Shown in pieces: positions 6,965 through 15,257 of a stretch of DNA of 53,320 nucleotides (the stretch's first letter is position 1; the number at the start of each line of letters is the position of its first letter). The translations under genes were made by a program, and so were the position numbers. Under the pieces are notes generated by a model. That model was not told the origin of the DNA and searched no databases. It saw only the letters and a list, made by a program, of their open reading frames with translations. Where the stretch lies: the NCBI GenBank assembly GCA_004134985.1, contig REGQ01000039.1, forward strand, positions 1 to 53,320, in the 5' to 3' direction. This DNA is from Paenibacillaceae bacterium (GTDB taxonomy: Bacteria; Bacillota; Bacilli; Paenibacillales; Paenibacillaceae).

Positions 6965-7219
6965 ATGGCATTAGGGCTTATTGTAGTTGAAGTATGCGAG
7001 CGGAATGTGCTTGCAAGCCATTCGCTGGAGGATTTCGAAGCAGCTTACCCGGAAGTTGCTGTACTGCGGACGGACTGTTTGGCCATGTGCCATCTATGCC
7101 GCGCGGCGCCCTATGCGATGGTAGACATGGAGAGAGTGTATGCCAAAGCGACTGCGCAATGTCTGGATCGCATTAAAACGTGTATCGAGGCTGAGATCGC
7201 AACGTTTAAAGAAAAATAA
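6965..7219 (+). CDS. DUF1450 / YuzB-like small cysteine protein
   Basis: The protein has 84 residues. It resembles the YuzB family (DUF1450): an N-terminal strand with a cysteine at residue 11 (VEVCERN), then a C-x3-C-x2-C group (C38, C42, C45; CLAMCHLC) and a YAMVD strand. The pattern recalls thioredoxin-like [2Fe-2S] ferredoxins, so it may bind a cluster, but this is not established. It is the second gene of a two-gene operon with the A-type carrier, which supports a role in iron-sulfur or redox metabolism. In many Bacillales yuzB also sits near iron-sulfur genes. Start ATG 6965 follows GAGGGAAAG. Confidence 0.75.
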   Translation: MALGLIVVEVCERNVLASHSLEDFEAAYPEVAVLRTDCLAMCHLCRAAPYAMVDMERVYAKATAQCLDRIKTCIEAEIATFKEK

Positions 7220-7262
7220 CAGGCGGGTCGGTGCTCGCCTCAGCCTTCATCTACCGCAAGCC

Positions 7263-7312
7263 AAAAGCCGGAAATGGGGAAATATTACCTCATTTCCGGC
7301 TTATATTATTTC
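7263..7312 (+). terminator. Rho-independent terminator after the YuzB-like gene
   Basis: A stem of about 12 bp (AAGCCGGAAATG paired with CATTTCCGGCTT) with a short loop is followed by TATATTATTT. It ends the two-gene iron-sulfur operon. Confidence 0.8.
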
Positions 7313-7411
7313 CCGGACAAGCGCATAAAAATATGAATTTCAACAAGATTTGACAACAGCATCTCCTTCCTTTCGAGGCGTTGCTGCCGGTTGTGACACG
7401 CGCTCGTTATA

Positions 7412-7440
7412 TTGCAGTGTATTCTGGAATATAGTACAAT
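7412..7440 (+). promoter_or_regulatory. Candidate sigma-A promoter of the STM4015-4011 operon
   Basis: TTGCAG (7412-7417), a 17-bp spacer and TACAAT (7435-7440) make a good housekeeping promoter about 90 bp before the first gene. It is the only convincing promoter between the preceding terminator and 7533. Confidence 0.6.
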
Positions 7441-7532
7441 TGTTCGTATCCTTATCTAGTAATTCCAGCATGATTATGATCGACCAAGTTTGAGAGAATA
7501 AGCCAAGCGTACAACAAACGGAGGGATTTTTG

Positions 7533-8375
7533 ATGCAGGAAATCAGGCTCGCAGTTGATTATGATGAATATGAAGAAGGCAAACGAATTGAGCAGTTGAT
7601 TGAGGAGCTTGCAGGCAAGCCGGAGAGCAGCCAAATCAGTGTGCTTACGATCGGCGATTGGGGACAAGCCTATGAGAACGGTCCCGAAGATCTAATCACA
7701 TCGCTCATCAGTCATAAGGATAGCTTCCCAAGTTTGCAAGAGTTGTATATTGGGGACATGTCCTCTGAAGAGTGCGAGGTATCCTGGATTACGCAGACGA
7801 ATATTGCTCCGATCCTTGCCGCTTTTCCTGATCTGCGCTCTCTTACCATCCAAGGCAGCAACGAATTGCGCCTCGATCCGCTGAAGCATGCCAAGCTGGA
7901 AACATTGGTTATTGTGTGCGGGGGGTTGCCGAAAGCTGTGCTGTCTGACATTGTGAACGCAGAATTGCCTGAACTGCGGAAGCTTGAGTTGTATCTTGGC
8001 GTTGATAATTACGGGTTTGACGGCACATTGGATGATGTGCTGCCTTTAATGGAAACAGGTCGATTCCCTAAATTGAAATATTTGGGTCTTAAAGACAGCG
8101 AGATTCAGGATGAAATTGCGATTGCAATTGCCAATGCGCCGATTGTAGAGCAGTTGGATACGCTTGACCTGTCCCAGGGAACGCTCTCGGATACAGGTGC
8201 GGAGGCACTGCTGCAGAGCGATGCGATCAAGCGGTTGTCCCATCTGGATTTGAGCTATCACTATATGTCTCCGGAAATGATGAAAAGGTGGCAGGCATCC
8301 GGCATGTCAGTCGATATCAGCGATGAGCAGCACGCGGAAGATGATGACTGGCGTTATCCGTCGCTGACGGAATAG
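7533..8375 (+). CDS. STM4015-family leucine-rich-repeat protein
   Basis: The protein has 280 residues. From about residue 60 it carries leucine-rich repeats of the ribonuclease-inhibitor type: LQELYIGDM, LRSLTIQGSNELRL, LETLVIVCGGLP, LRKLELYLG, LKYLGLKDSEIQ, LDTLDLSQGTLSDTGAEAL and LSHLDLSYHYMS. The N-terminal ~55 residues are acidic and non-repetitive. The last ~20 form an acidic tail ending DDDWRYPSLTE. No signal peptide is seen. It is the first gene of the five-gene cluster known by the Salmonella locus tags STM4015 to STM4011. Its role is not known to me; a scaffold for, or the substrate of, the enzymes encoded next are both reasonable guesses. ATG 7533 follows GGAGGGA. Confidence 0.8.
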   Translation: MQEIRLAVDYDEYEEGKRIEQLIEELAGKPESSQISVLTIGDWGQAYENGPEDLITSLISHKDSFPSLQELYIGDMSSEECEVSWITQTNIAPILAAFPDLRSLTIQGSNELRLDPLKHAKLETLVIVCGGLPKAVLSDIVNAELPELRKLELYLGVDNYGFDGTLDDVLPLMETGRFPKLKYLGLKDSEIQDEIAIAIANAPIVEQLDTLDLSQGTLSDTGAEALLQSDAIKRLSHLDLSYHYMSPEMMKRWQASGMSVDISDEQHAEDDDWRYPSLTE

Positions 8376-8379
8376 GCGG

Positions 8380-9681
8380 ATGCATGACAAGCAAGCAGCA
8401 GCACCGCATAAACTGTCCGGAACCCGGCACCAGGGGAGACCATTATTGCTGATTGGCAATCCGGGCAACAAACGAACTGCCGGGCTGCAGCAGGCCAGAG
8501 CGGCATTGGGGCTCGCTCCTGCGATTGAGGTTCCTTATTTGAACGTATTAAAGCAGCTTGAAGCAGGCAGACATTTTGACGAAATTGTGCGTGCAGCACT
8601 GCCCGCTGATGCAGAGGAAGCGCCGCTCCTTCGTCTGGATGCGCCGGGAGAGCAGCCCGAGGTGGAACGGGAATTGATCGCCTGGGGAGACAATCAAATC
8701 GGATTTTCAGATGCGCTGCTGCCGTTTGTGGAGTTATACGGCAGCGGCGCATCCCTTTCAGCCGCCGCTGCCCGCAGGCTTGACCCGGCGCGCGGCGAAT
8801 TGCTGTATCCAGCGCAGTGGTTCCGCGGCTATTGCTGCCTGCTGGCCAGGCTTGAGCAGGATGTGCGCGAAGCGCTGCCGCAGGCACAATGGCTGAATGC
8901 GCCTGCGGATATCGCGGCGATGTTCGATAAGCGGCTCTGCCAGCAGCGGCTGGCTGCGCAAGGCGTTCCGGTGCCGCCCCGGCTGGCAAGACCGGGCGAG
9001 GTGAACAGCTATGAGCAGCTTCACCATCATGTGCAGCATACCGGCATGCACCGCTTGTTTCTGAAGCTGGCTCACGGCTCGGGCGCCTCAGGCATTATCG
9101 CCTATCAGCGCCATCCGCGGACCGGCGCTGAGCAGGTGACCACAACGATCGGCGTGGAACGCAGTGCAAGGCGCACTTATATGTACAATAGCGGCAAACT
9201 GCGGCGCTATTCGGATCAAGCCTTGATCAAGCCAATCATTGACTGGCTATGCGCGGAGGGGGTGCACATCGAGCAGTGGATTGCGAAAGCGGCGCATGAC
9301 GGCCAAGCTTTCGATATTCGGCAGCTCGTTGCCGGCGGCATGGCAGGACATGCTGTCGCCAGACGCAGCAAGTCGCCGATCACTAACCTTCACCTGCGCA
9401 ATGAGCGGCTGCCGCTGGCTGATTTGAACTTGCCGGAGCCTGTACTTCACCACGTTAAACAAACGGCCTGCAGCGCAGCGGCGGCTTTTCCCGATTCGTT
9501 TGCCGCCGGCATCGATGTGCTGCTCCGCAGCGGAAGTCTGTCCGCTTATGTCGTCGATGTCAATCCGTTTGGCGATCTGCTGTACCATGTTGATTACGAA
9601 GGATTGTCCACTTACGAATGGGAAATGAAGCTCCTTGACGAGCAGAACCGCACAGAAGGCGAAGCAACGAAGGGAGCCTGA
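8380..9681 (+). CDS. STM4014-family protein (ATP-grasp-like)
   Basis: The protein has 433 residues. The C-terminal half looks like an ATP-grasp fold: LFLKLAHGSGASGIIAY (glycine-rich loop with a lysine), a basic mid-section and the closing DVNPFGDLLYHVDYEG strand, where acidic and Asn residues would hold Mg-ATP. ATP-grasp enzymes join a carboxylate to an amine, often in peptide modification. The N-terminal half (residues ~1-190) would be the substrate-binding part. The gene starts only 4 bp after the LRR gene stop and its end touches the ribosome site of the next gene, so it belongs to a tight operon. The Shine-Dalgarno before ATG 8380 is weak, as expected for coupled translation. Recognition rests on motif plus gene order. 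Confidence 0.78.
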   Translation: MHDKQAAAPHKLSGTRHQGRPLLLIGNPGNKRTAGLQQARAALGLAPAIEVPYLNVLKQLEAGRHFDEIVRAALPADAEEAPLLRLDAPGEQPEVERELIAWGDNQIGFSDALLPFVELYGSGASLSAAAARRLDPARGELLYPAQWFRGYCCLLARLEQDVREALPQAQWLNAPADIAAMFDKRLCQQRLAAQGVPVPPRLARPGEVNSYEQLHHHVQHTGMHRLFLKLAHGSGASGIIAYQRHPRTGAEQVTTTIGVERSARRTYMYNSGKLRRYSDQALIKPIIDWLCAEGVHIEQWIAKAAHDGQAFDIRQLVAGGMAGHAVARRSKSPITNLHLRNERLPLADLNLPEPVLHHVKQTACSAAAAFPDSFAAGIDVLLRSGSLSAYVVDVNPFGDLLYHVDYEGLSTYEWEMKLLDEQNRTEGEATKGA

Positions 9682-9685
9682 CGAA

Positions 9686-10468
9686 ATGCCGGATATGAAC
9701 CAGGTTGTCGGTTCTCACAATATATTAATGATTACACTGGATACGCTCCGCTACGACGCCGCCAAGCTGGAGGAAGCGAACTGCCCGAACCTTTGCGCCA
9801 CCGGAGGGTGGGAAAAGCGGCATACGCCGGGCAGTTTCACTTATGCGGCCCACCATGCTTTTTTCGGCGGATTTCTGCCCACGCCTGCAACGACGGACAA
9901 GTCGTCGCATATCCGGCTGTTCCATACGAAAAATACAGGTTTGCGCACGCACCCGCATACGTGGCTGTTTGATGCGCCTGATTGGGTATCCGGACTGGAG
10001 AGCGTTGGTTATCGTACAATTTGCATCGGCGGGGTCATCTTTTTCACGAAGAAAAATGCGCTCGCCAAAGTGCTGCCCGGCTATTTTCAGGAAAGCTACT
10101 GGCGCATGACGTTCGGCGTGACCAACCCCCGCTCGACGGAGCATCAAGTGAACCATGCCTTGAAGCTGCTGCAGAAGGCGGATGCTGCCGAGCGGCTGTT
10201 TTTGTTTATGAATGTATCCGCAATCCATGGCCCGAATCATTACTTTATCCCCGGCGCGCGGGAGGATTCGCTGGACAGCCAACGGGCGGCGCTCCGCTAT
10301 GTGGATGGGCAGCTCGGTCCGCTGCTAACAGCGATGAAGGAGCGCGGTCCAACGTTCTGCATCGTCTGTTCCGATCACGGAACCGCCTACGGGGAAGACG
10401 GCTATCATGGCCACCGGCTTGCCCACGAGGTCGTATGGAATGTGCCTTATCGCGAGTTTTTTCTATAG
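9686..10468 (+). CDS. STM4013/SEN3800-family hydrolase (alkaline phosphatase superfamily)
   Basis: This 260-residue enzyme shows the metal-site signatures of the sulfatase/alkaline-phosphatase superfamily. MITLDTLRYD (D19, T20, D24) would supply a metal ligand and the Thr nucleophile, and SDHGTAYGEDGYHGHRLAH (D230, H231 and later His) the second metal site. The usual sulfatase Cys/Ser formylglycine motif is absent, so phosphoester, phosphonate or phosphotransfer chemistry is more likely. It is short compared with full sulfatases (about 450-500 residues). No signal peptide is present, so it acts in the cytosol with the rest of this operon. ATG 9686 follows AAGGGAG by 9 bp. Confidence 0.82.
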   Translation: MPDMNQVVGSHNILMITLDTLRYDAAKLEEANCPNLCATGGWEKRHTPGSFTYAAHHAFFGGFLPTPATTDKSSHIRLFHTKNTGLRTHPHTWLFDAPDWVSGLESVGYRTICIGGVIFFTKKNALAKVLPGYFQESYWRMTFGVTNPRSTEHQVNHALKLLQKADAAERLFLFMNVSAIHGPNHYFIPGAREDSLDSQRAALRYVDGQLGPLLTAMKERGPTFCIVCSDHGTAYGEDGYHGHRLAHEVVWNVPYREFFL

Positions 10469-10521
10469 CAATGTGCAAATGCCAGCTACATCGAGGGATG
10501 GCAGGAAAGGAAGTGATGATG

Positions 10522-11919
10522 ATGGCATTAAGCAACCCGGGCCCAAACTCTGCTGTGACAGCGGACAACTGCGGAGACCAGACGGAACTGGAGCAGTGGA
10601 AGCAGCGTTTGACTGCAGCGCCTTATCGCGCTTATTTATATTCCTATCCGCATAAAACCGCTTATCGCGAGCTTGAGCCGCCGCTGCCTTTGCAGTCATT
10701 ATGGGAGCATGAGCCGGTGGACAGCTATTTTCTGTATATGCATATTCCATTTTGCAGTGCGCGCTGCGGTTTCTGCAATTTGTTTACCTTGCCCGGCAAC
10801 AACGGCAACCTGCACGAAAGCTATGTAGATGCGCTGGAGCGTCAGGCGCATCAATGGGCGCAGCTGCTGCCAGCCAAGCCCACAGCACGTTTTGCGATCG
10901 GCGGCGGTACGCCCACGCTGCTCGATGAGCCGCTGCTGGCGAGACTGTTCACAATCGCCGAATCAAGCTTTGGGCTCGATCCGGCCCGTGCCTCTATTTC
11001 CGTCGAGACGTCACCGGATACAGTCACGGACGGAAGATTGCGCTTGCTGCGCGAGCTTGGCGTAGACCGGATCAGCATGGGAATTCAAAGCTTCATCGAG
11101 CAGGAAGCGGCGGCTATCTATCGGCCACAGAAGCCGCAGGAGGTTGAACGGGCGCTCGGTCTGCTGCGCAAATACGATTTCCCGCTGCTCAATCTCGATC
11201 TGATCTATGGCCTGCCAGGTCAGACAGAAGCGTCCTGGCTCTACTCGCTGGAACGGGCGCTGTCCTATGAGCCGGGGGAAATTTTCATATATCCGCTCTA
11301 TACGAGAGAGCATACGATTGTGACACCGGAGACGATCGCCAAACAAGGGGAGGATCAGCGGCTTCGTCTTTATCGCGCTGCACGCGATGTGCTGCGCGCC
11401 CACGGCTATACGCAATATTCCATGCGCCGCTTCGCTAAGGACGACGCCAATGGAAAACGCCAGTCGAAGACGCTGCTCCCTTACAGCTGTCAGGAAGAGG
11501 GGATGGTGGGACTCGGGAGCGGCGCACGTTCTTATACAAGAAATGTGCATTATGCATCACGTTATGGCGTCAGCTACAAAGCGACCAAAAGCATCATTGC
11601 TGACTACGTCGCCTCTGAACAGTACACCCATGCCGACTACGGGTATCGGTTGAACGAATCGGAACAGAAGCGGCGCTATGTGATTAAAGGCATTCTGCAT
11701 CGGGAAGGGCTGGAACTGGCCGCGTATGAGGAACGGTTTGGCACCGATGCGCGCGAGGATGTACGAGAGCTGTCCTGGCTGCTTGCGATTGCCTTTGCTG
11801 AACTTCGGGATGGCATTATCCGGCTGACGGATGAAGGGTTAGCTTATTCGGATGCGATCGGAGATGAACTGATTTCAACTGGTGTCCGCGAGCTGATGGA
11901 AGGGTTTGTCGTTCTATGA
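10522..11919 (+). CDS. STM4012-family radical SAM protein (HemN-like)
   Basis: The protein has 465 residues. C78, C82 and C85 (CSARCGFC) form the C-x3-C-x2-C site for the [4Fe-4S] cluster that cleaves S-adenosylmethionine. The flanking YMHIPFC and IGGGTPTLL, the ISMGIQSF block and LNLDLIYGLPGQT are the hallmarks of HemN/coproporphyrinogen-III-oxidase-like radical SAM proteins. That superfamily also includes methyltransferases and cyclopropanases, so the reaction is open. The C-terminal ~100 residues resemble the HemW/HemN winged tail. Three ATGs occur at 10516, 10519 and 10522; the last is best spaced from AAGGAAG. It overlaps the next radical SAM gene by 4 bp. Confidence 0.85.
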   Translation: MALSNPGPNSAVTADNCGDQTELEQWKQRLTAAPYRAYLYSYPHKTAYRELEPPLPLQSLWEHEPVDSYFLYMHIPFCSARCGFCNLFTLPGNNGNLHESYVDALERQAHQWAQLLPAKPTARFAIGGGTPTLLDEPLLARLFTIAESSFGLDPARASISVETSPDTVTDGRLRLLRELGVDRISMGIQSFIEQEAAAIYRPQKPQEVERALGLLRKYDFPLLNLDLIYGLPGQTEASWLYSLERALSYEPGEIFIYPLYTREHTIVTPETIAKQGEDQRLRLYRAARDVLRAHGYTQYSMRRFAKDDANGKRQSKTLLPYSCQEEGMVGLGSGARSYTRNVHYASRYGVSYKATKSIIADYVASEQYTHADYGYRLNESEQKRRYVIKGILHREGLELAAYEERFGTDAREDVRELSWLLAIAFAELRDGIIRLTDEGLAYSDAIGDELISTGVRELMEGFVVL

Positions 11920-12800
11920 GGGCGGTCATTTATTACCGCGGCGTGTTGTCTTCGTGCAATTATGACTGTCCCTACTGTCCTTTCAGCAAAACAGTGGACA
12001 GCAGGGAGACGTTAGCTAAGGATAAGGAGCAGCTTCATACTTTTGTCGCCTGGGTGCGCGAGCAGGAAGGGGCTGGCCATCAGCTTTCACTATTTTTTAA
12101 TCCTTATGGCGAAGCATTGGTGCACCGCTGGTACCGGGAGGCGATGGTCGAGCTGTCGCATCTGCCGCATGTGGAGAAAGTCGCCGTGCAAACCAATCTG
12201 TCCGCCAAACTGGATTGGACAGAGCAGCTCAATCGCGACAAGGCCGCTTTCTGGGCGACCTATCATCCCGGGCAGACGAAGGAACAACATTTTGTGGGCC
12301 AATGTTTGAAACTGCGTGACAACGGCCTTGCAGTAAGCGTAGGGACGGTGGGGATGAAGCAAGCTTTTAACGCCATTAAGTCCATGCGAGCAGCGCTGCC
12401 CGAAGATATCTATCTATGGGTCAATGCTTTCAAAGACAAGCCTCGTTATTATAATGAGGAAGAGATCGCTTCGCTGCGCAGCGTGGACCCGCTGTTTGAA
12501 TACAATCTGCGCGACTATGACAGTTTGGGGAAAAGCTGCAAAGCCGGTTCAAGCGTGTTCTATGTCCATGGGTCGGGCAGGGTAAAGCGATGCTACAAAG
12601 ACCGTCATGTCATTGGCCATCTGTACAGGGATGGACTGGAAGGGCTGGCAGCGGAGCGGCCATGCCGCATGAAGCAATGCGGCTGCTTTATCGGCTACAT
12701 TCACATGGACAACAGCCCGTTCGAGAGCTTGTACGGCAGCAGCATGCTGGAGCGGATTCCCGCAGGATATCGAATGCAGCCGTTGGCGGCGGCGCCTTAA
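11916..12800 (+). CDS. STM4011-family radical SAM protein
   Basis: The protein has 294 residues. C14, C18 and C21 (CNYDCPYC) bind the catalytic [4Fe-4S] cluster. The core TIM-barrel strands follow (LSLFFNPYGEAL, VAVQTNLS, VSVGTVGM). The C-terminal third carries further cysteines (KSCKAGSS, VKRCYKD, then C-x4-CGC before the end), an arrangement like the auxiliary-cluster SPASM/twitch domains used by peptide-modifying enzymes. The gene overlaps the STM4012-type gene by 4 bp (ATGA), implying equal expression. No terminator with a T-tract follows, so some read-through into the next genes is possible. Its substrate is unknown. Confidence 0.85.
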   Translation: MRAVIYYRGVLSSCNYDCPYCPFSKTVDSRETLAKDKEQLHTFVAWVREQEGAGHQLSLFFNPYGEALVHRWYREAMVELSHLPHVEKVAVQTNLSAKLDWTEQLNRDKAAFWATYHPGQTKEQHFVGQCLKLRDNGLAVSVGTVGMKQAFNAIKSMRAALPEDIYLWVNAFKDKPRYYNEEEIASLRSVDPLFEYNLRDYDSLGKSCKAGSSVFYVHGSGRVKRCYKDRHVIGHLYRDGLEGLAAERPCRMKQCGCFIGYIHMDNSPFESLYGSSMLERIPAGYRMQPLAAAP

Positions 12801-12843
12801 GAGACACCTTCTTCTCTTTTTCAAAATAATTTTTCTCCTCTAG

Positions 12844-12882
12844 CTGCTACGACACAATATGTCGTAGCAGTCGTTCTATAAT
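12844..12882 (+). promoter_or_regulatory. Perfect palindrome CTGCTACGAC-N7-GTCGTAGCAG next to a TATAAT box
   Basis: A 10-bp perfect dyad (12844-12853 with 12861-12870) has no T-tract after it, so it is a poor terminator. A TATAAT box (12877-12882) begins 6 bp beyond it, so the palindrome occupies the -35 region. This fits an operator controlling the zinc-ribbon and WYL genes downstream better than a terminator of the radical SAM operon. No other feature is seen in 12883-12980. Confidence 0.55.
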
Positions 12883-12988
12883 GGGGAGGACTGGCAAGAG
12901 CGGTTCGTTTTCATAAACGGCTTTTGAACGATTGCTTTTCCGTCTAAGGGAGCGGCATTGCCAGAGTTCATATGAAAGAGGGGTCACA

Positions 12989-13177
12989 ATGGCCAAGACA
13001 AAAAGGGGACGGGTACTATGGAGCTTGCCTGCGCGCGGCCGCGGGACATGTCCGATCTGCGCAAGTACGCGAATCAAGCTGCTTTATCCAAGAGTGAAGT
13101 CAGACGGTACAGCGGTGAAAGTGTGCAAGCGGTGCGATAAAGCGCCGCAAAGCAAAGTCGATGCAATAACCGGATAG
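12989..13177 (+). CDS. Small zinc-ribbon protein
   Basis: The protein has 62 residues. Two CxxC knuckles (C21/C24 in TCPIC and C46/C49 in VCKRC) are spaced as in a treble-clef or rubredoxin-like zinc ribbon. The first 20 residues are basic. ATG 12989 is chosen because AAAGAGGGG lies at the right distance; a longer upstream reading frame has no ribosome site. Similar small ribbon proteins occur as DNA- or RNA-binding accessories, but no family is recognised here. It sits between the radical SAM operon and a WYL regulator, on the same strand. Confidence 0.65.
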   Translation: MAKTKRGRVLWSLPARGRGTCPICASTRIKLLYPRVKSDGTAVKVCKRCDKAPQSKVDAITG

Positions 13178-13243
13178 CTTGAGCGCAAGGGTCCCTGGAC
13201 AGCTCAGCAAAACGGGAAATGCAGCATGAGAGGAGCGGTTTTG

Positions 13244-14170
13244 TTGAGCAATGTCCATCGGATTCAATGGTTCGATATGCAAATCCGTCAAGGCAAATAT
13301 CCGAACAGCAGTCAATTGGCCGAGCATTTTGAAATTTCCCGGCGCCAGGCACAGCGCGATATTGAATATTTGGAGATGTCGCTCGGCGCTCCACTGGTGT
13401 ACATTGCCAAGCGCCGCGGCTATGACTACGAAGATCAAGCATTTATTCTGCCGTTGTTGTATATGACTGAAGAAGAGCAGAAGGTGCTGCAATATTTGGC
13501 CTACCGCTATAAGAACTATAATTATGATAATGCGGAAGCCGTGCAGCGTGTTGGCAATTTGCTGGGCCGATTCGCGGCAGATCAGGCAGCAGATATGCTC
13601 ATAGACCACTCTCCGCGGGAGCTGCCTGCCTTTCATATTCGTCCGAACCATCTGCAGTATGTGGAGATGCTCAACCATGCAATCAGGGAACGGCGCGCGG
13701 TTTCGGCCATCTATCAGGAAGATGCCGATCACGCGCTTGAGCTGCTGCTCTATCCACTGCGGCTTACCGCTTACTTTCATGGCGACTACCTGTCCGCTTA
13801 TTGTACGGCAAGCGGCAAGCAGCGCAGCTTGCGACTGGATGGCATCGTGCAGTTAACCGTTACGGAACAGCATTATGAAGAAGCGCTGCCGCAGATGCTT
13901 GCCAGGCCAGTACAGCAGCCTGCGCGCAAACCGTACACCGCCAAAGTGCAGCTTGCCAAACCGCTCACCGGCAAAGCCTGGGGCGGTTTTTCGGTGCAAT
14001 TGTTCGAACAGCAAATTTATACGGTGGCCTTCTATGATATCGACGTCTTCTTAAAGCATTTGCTTGTTGCCGAGTGGGAACAGCTCCTGTCCCCAAACTG
14101 GCTCATTGAAAAGCTGCAAGCGCGCTGTGAGCGGCTGTTGGACCGAATGGGAAAGCAAGCAGCTCCCTAA
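13244..14170 (+). CDS. WYL-domain transcriptional regulator (YafY-like)
   Basis: The protein has about 308 residues. The N-terminal ~60 form a winged helix-turn-helix (SSQLAEHFEISRRQAQRDIEYLE with the following wing). The middle holds a WYL domain (about 140-205: AVSAIYQ, YPLRLTAYFHGDYLSAYC, RSLRLDGI), which in other regulators binds nucleotides, single-stranded DNA or other small ligands. A WCX-like C-terminal extension follows. WYL regulators often control DNA-damage, metabolic or defence genes. This one is placed between the STM401x operon and the BtrH-like pair and may control either. The TTG at 13244 (or 13241) is chosen because AGAGGAG precedes it; the upstream ATG 13226 has no ribosome site. 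Confidence 0.82.
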   Translation: MSNVHRIQWFDMQIRQGKYPNSSQLAEHFEISRRQAQRDIEYLEMSLGAPLVYIAKRRGYDYEDQAFILPLLYMTEEEQKVLQYLAYRYKNYNYDNAEAVQRVGNLLGRFAADQAADMLIDHSPRELPAFHIRPNHLQYVEMLNHAIRERRAVSAIYQEDADHALELLLYPLRLTAYFHGDYLSAYCTASGKQRSLRLDGIVQLTVTEQHYEEALPQMLARPVQQPARKPYTAKVQLAKPLTGKAWGGFSVQLFEQQIYTVAFYDIDVFLKHLLVAEWEQLLSPNWLIEKLQARCERLLDRMGKQAAP

Positions 14171-14239
14171 GTCGGCTAAGGGATTTATTACCGTGCGCAA
14201 GCGGCACGGTACAACATGATCAGAGAGAGGGGAAGGGAA

Positions 14240-15244
14240 ATGGCAAGTGTTTGTCTGGCACCGCTCGCTGGTTTAATGCGCAGAGAATCAAAATCATTCG
14301 TAGACAGTTTGTATGCCGTACTCACGGCTGCCGGATTATTTAATGGCACGAAATATTGGTTGTCCGGAACGAGCGGCCTGGCATTTAAATTTACCGTTCA
14401 TGAGCGGCTGCTGCCGATGTCGGTCAGCGCCTATGGGCAATTTGGAACAGAGCATCAGGCGGCGCTTGACAATTTAGGCATTTGGACCGCTTCCGACGGG
14501 GGCCGGACGCGTCATCCAACTTTTCATTACTATCAGCAGGATGCCGTTCGCTCGGTAAAAGAGAGCCTTGATCAGGGAATTGGGGTTATTTATTGGATAC
14601 CGGAGTTTGGCGTCATCTACGGATATGATGATGACGATGGTATTTTCCTTGTGCAAAGCGGAAAATCACCCGACAGCGACATTGTCTTATATGATAACTT
14701 CGGTTTGAATTTCACTCCGTTCTGGAGCTGTCACTGGATTGGCGGCAAAGTTGAAGTGGAGCCGGCGGATATGGTGCTGGAATCATTGCGCGTCGCGGTG
14801 GAAGAATGGGAAACGCCTCATAAAACATTGCCGGACCGCGCCATCGCGTCAGGCAGGCTGGGCTATCAGTATTTAATGCGCGCCTTGGAGAGCGGGGATT
14901 ATGATGAAGGCGGTGCCGACTATATTTTAAAGTCCTATATGTATGCCAAAGATGAAATCAGCCGCTACATCCAGGATGCGGTCAACCTGTGGCCGCCATT
15001 AGCCGAGGCTGCGAGGCTTTGCCTAGAACTAGCTCAACTTGTTCCAGTTATTCAACAAGCGATGAACGACGGGCAGCCGGTGAACGGAAAAGCGCGGTGG
15101 CGAAACCATGATATCGTCTCCGCATTGCAGAAAGCACTGGCGCTGGAGGAGTTGGCGATCCGGGAGTTTAAACGGTTCACGGCAAGTTTTCCAGATCCCA
15201 AGCGCACTATTGTGCCCAGATGGGGCATTCACTCCCCGCGCTGA
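14240..15244 (+). CDS. BtrH-like protein, paralogue 1
   Basis: The protein has 334 residues. The N-terminal ~150 resemble the BtrH N-terminal (C39-peptidase-like) domain: a first helix SFVDSLYAVLTAAG, the LSGTSGLAFKFTVH strand-turn and the DQGIGVIYWIPEFGVIYGYDD strand pair. BtrH itself is an acyl transferase in butirosin synthesis. The position where related proteins carry a catalytic cysteine near the first helix seems to be occupied by Ser here, so activity is doubtful. The C-terminal ~150 residues are helical. It is followed 13 bp later by a paralogue. ATG 14240 follows AGAGAGGGG. Family assignment is tentative. Confidence 0.6.
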   Translation: MASVCLAPLAGLMRRESKSFVDSLYAVLTAAGLFNGTKYWLSGTSGLAFKFTVHERLLPMSVSAYGQFGTEHQAALDNLGIWTASDGGRTRHPTFHYYQQDAVRSVKESLDQGIGVIYWIPEFGVIYGYDDDDGIFLVQSGKSPDSDIVLYDNFGLNFTPFWSCHWIGGKVEVEPADMVLESLRVAVEEWETPHKTLPDRAIASGRLGYQYLMRALESGDYDEGGADYILKSYMYAKDEISRYIQDAVNLWPPLAEAARLCLELAQLVPVIQQAMNDGQPVNGKARWRNHDIVSALQKALALEELAIREFKRFTASFPDPKRTIVPRWGIHSPR

Positions 15245-15257
15245 AAGGAGATTGATG

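Noticed and set aside
8354-8989. Long antisense ORF over the STM4014 gene
   Set aside because: Its alanine/proline/arginine-rich product is the usual shadow of a GC-rich coding gene, and it lacks a ribosome site.
9686-10468. Classical sulfatase
   Set aside because: The C/S-x-P-x-R formylglycine motif is missing and the protein is far too short.
12844-12870. Terminator of the radical SAM operon
   Set aside because: There is no T-tract after the hairpin, and a TATAAT box follows directly, so an operator is the better reading.
12801-12988. A RiPP precursor peptide next to the radical SAM genes
   Set aside because: Only an 11-codon frame without ribosome site occurs here, and the gap before the LRR gene also holds no credible small ORF.
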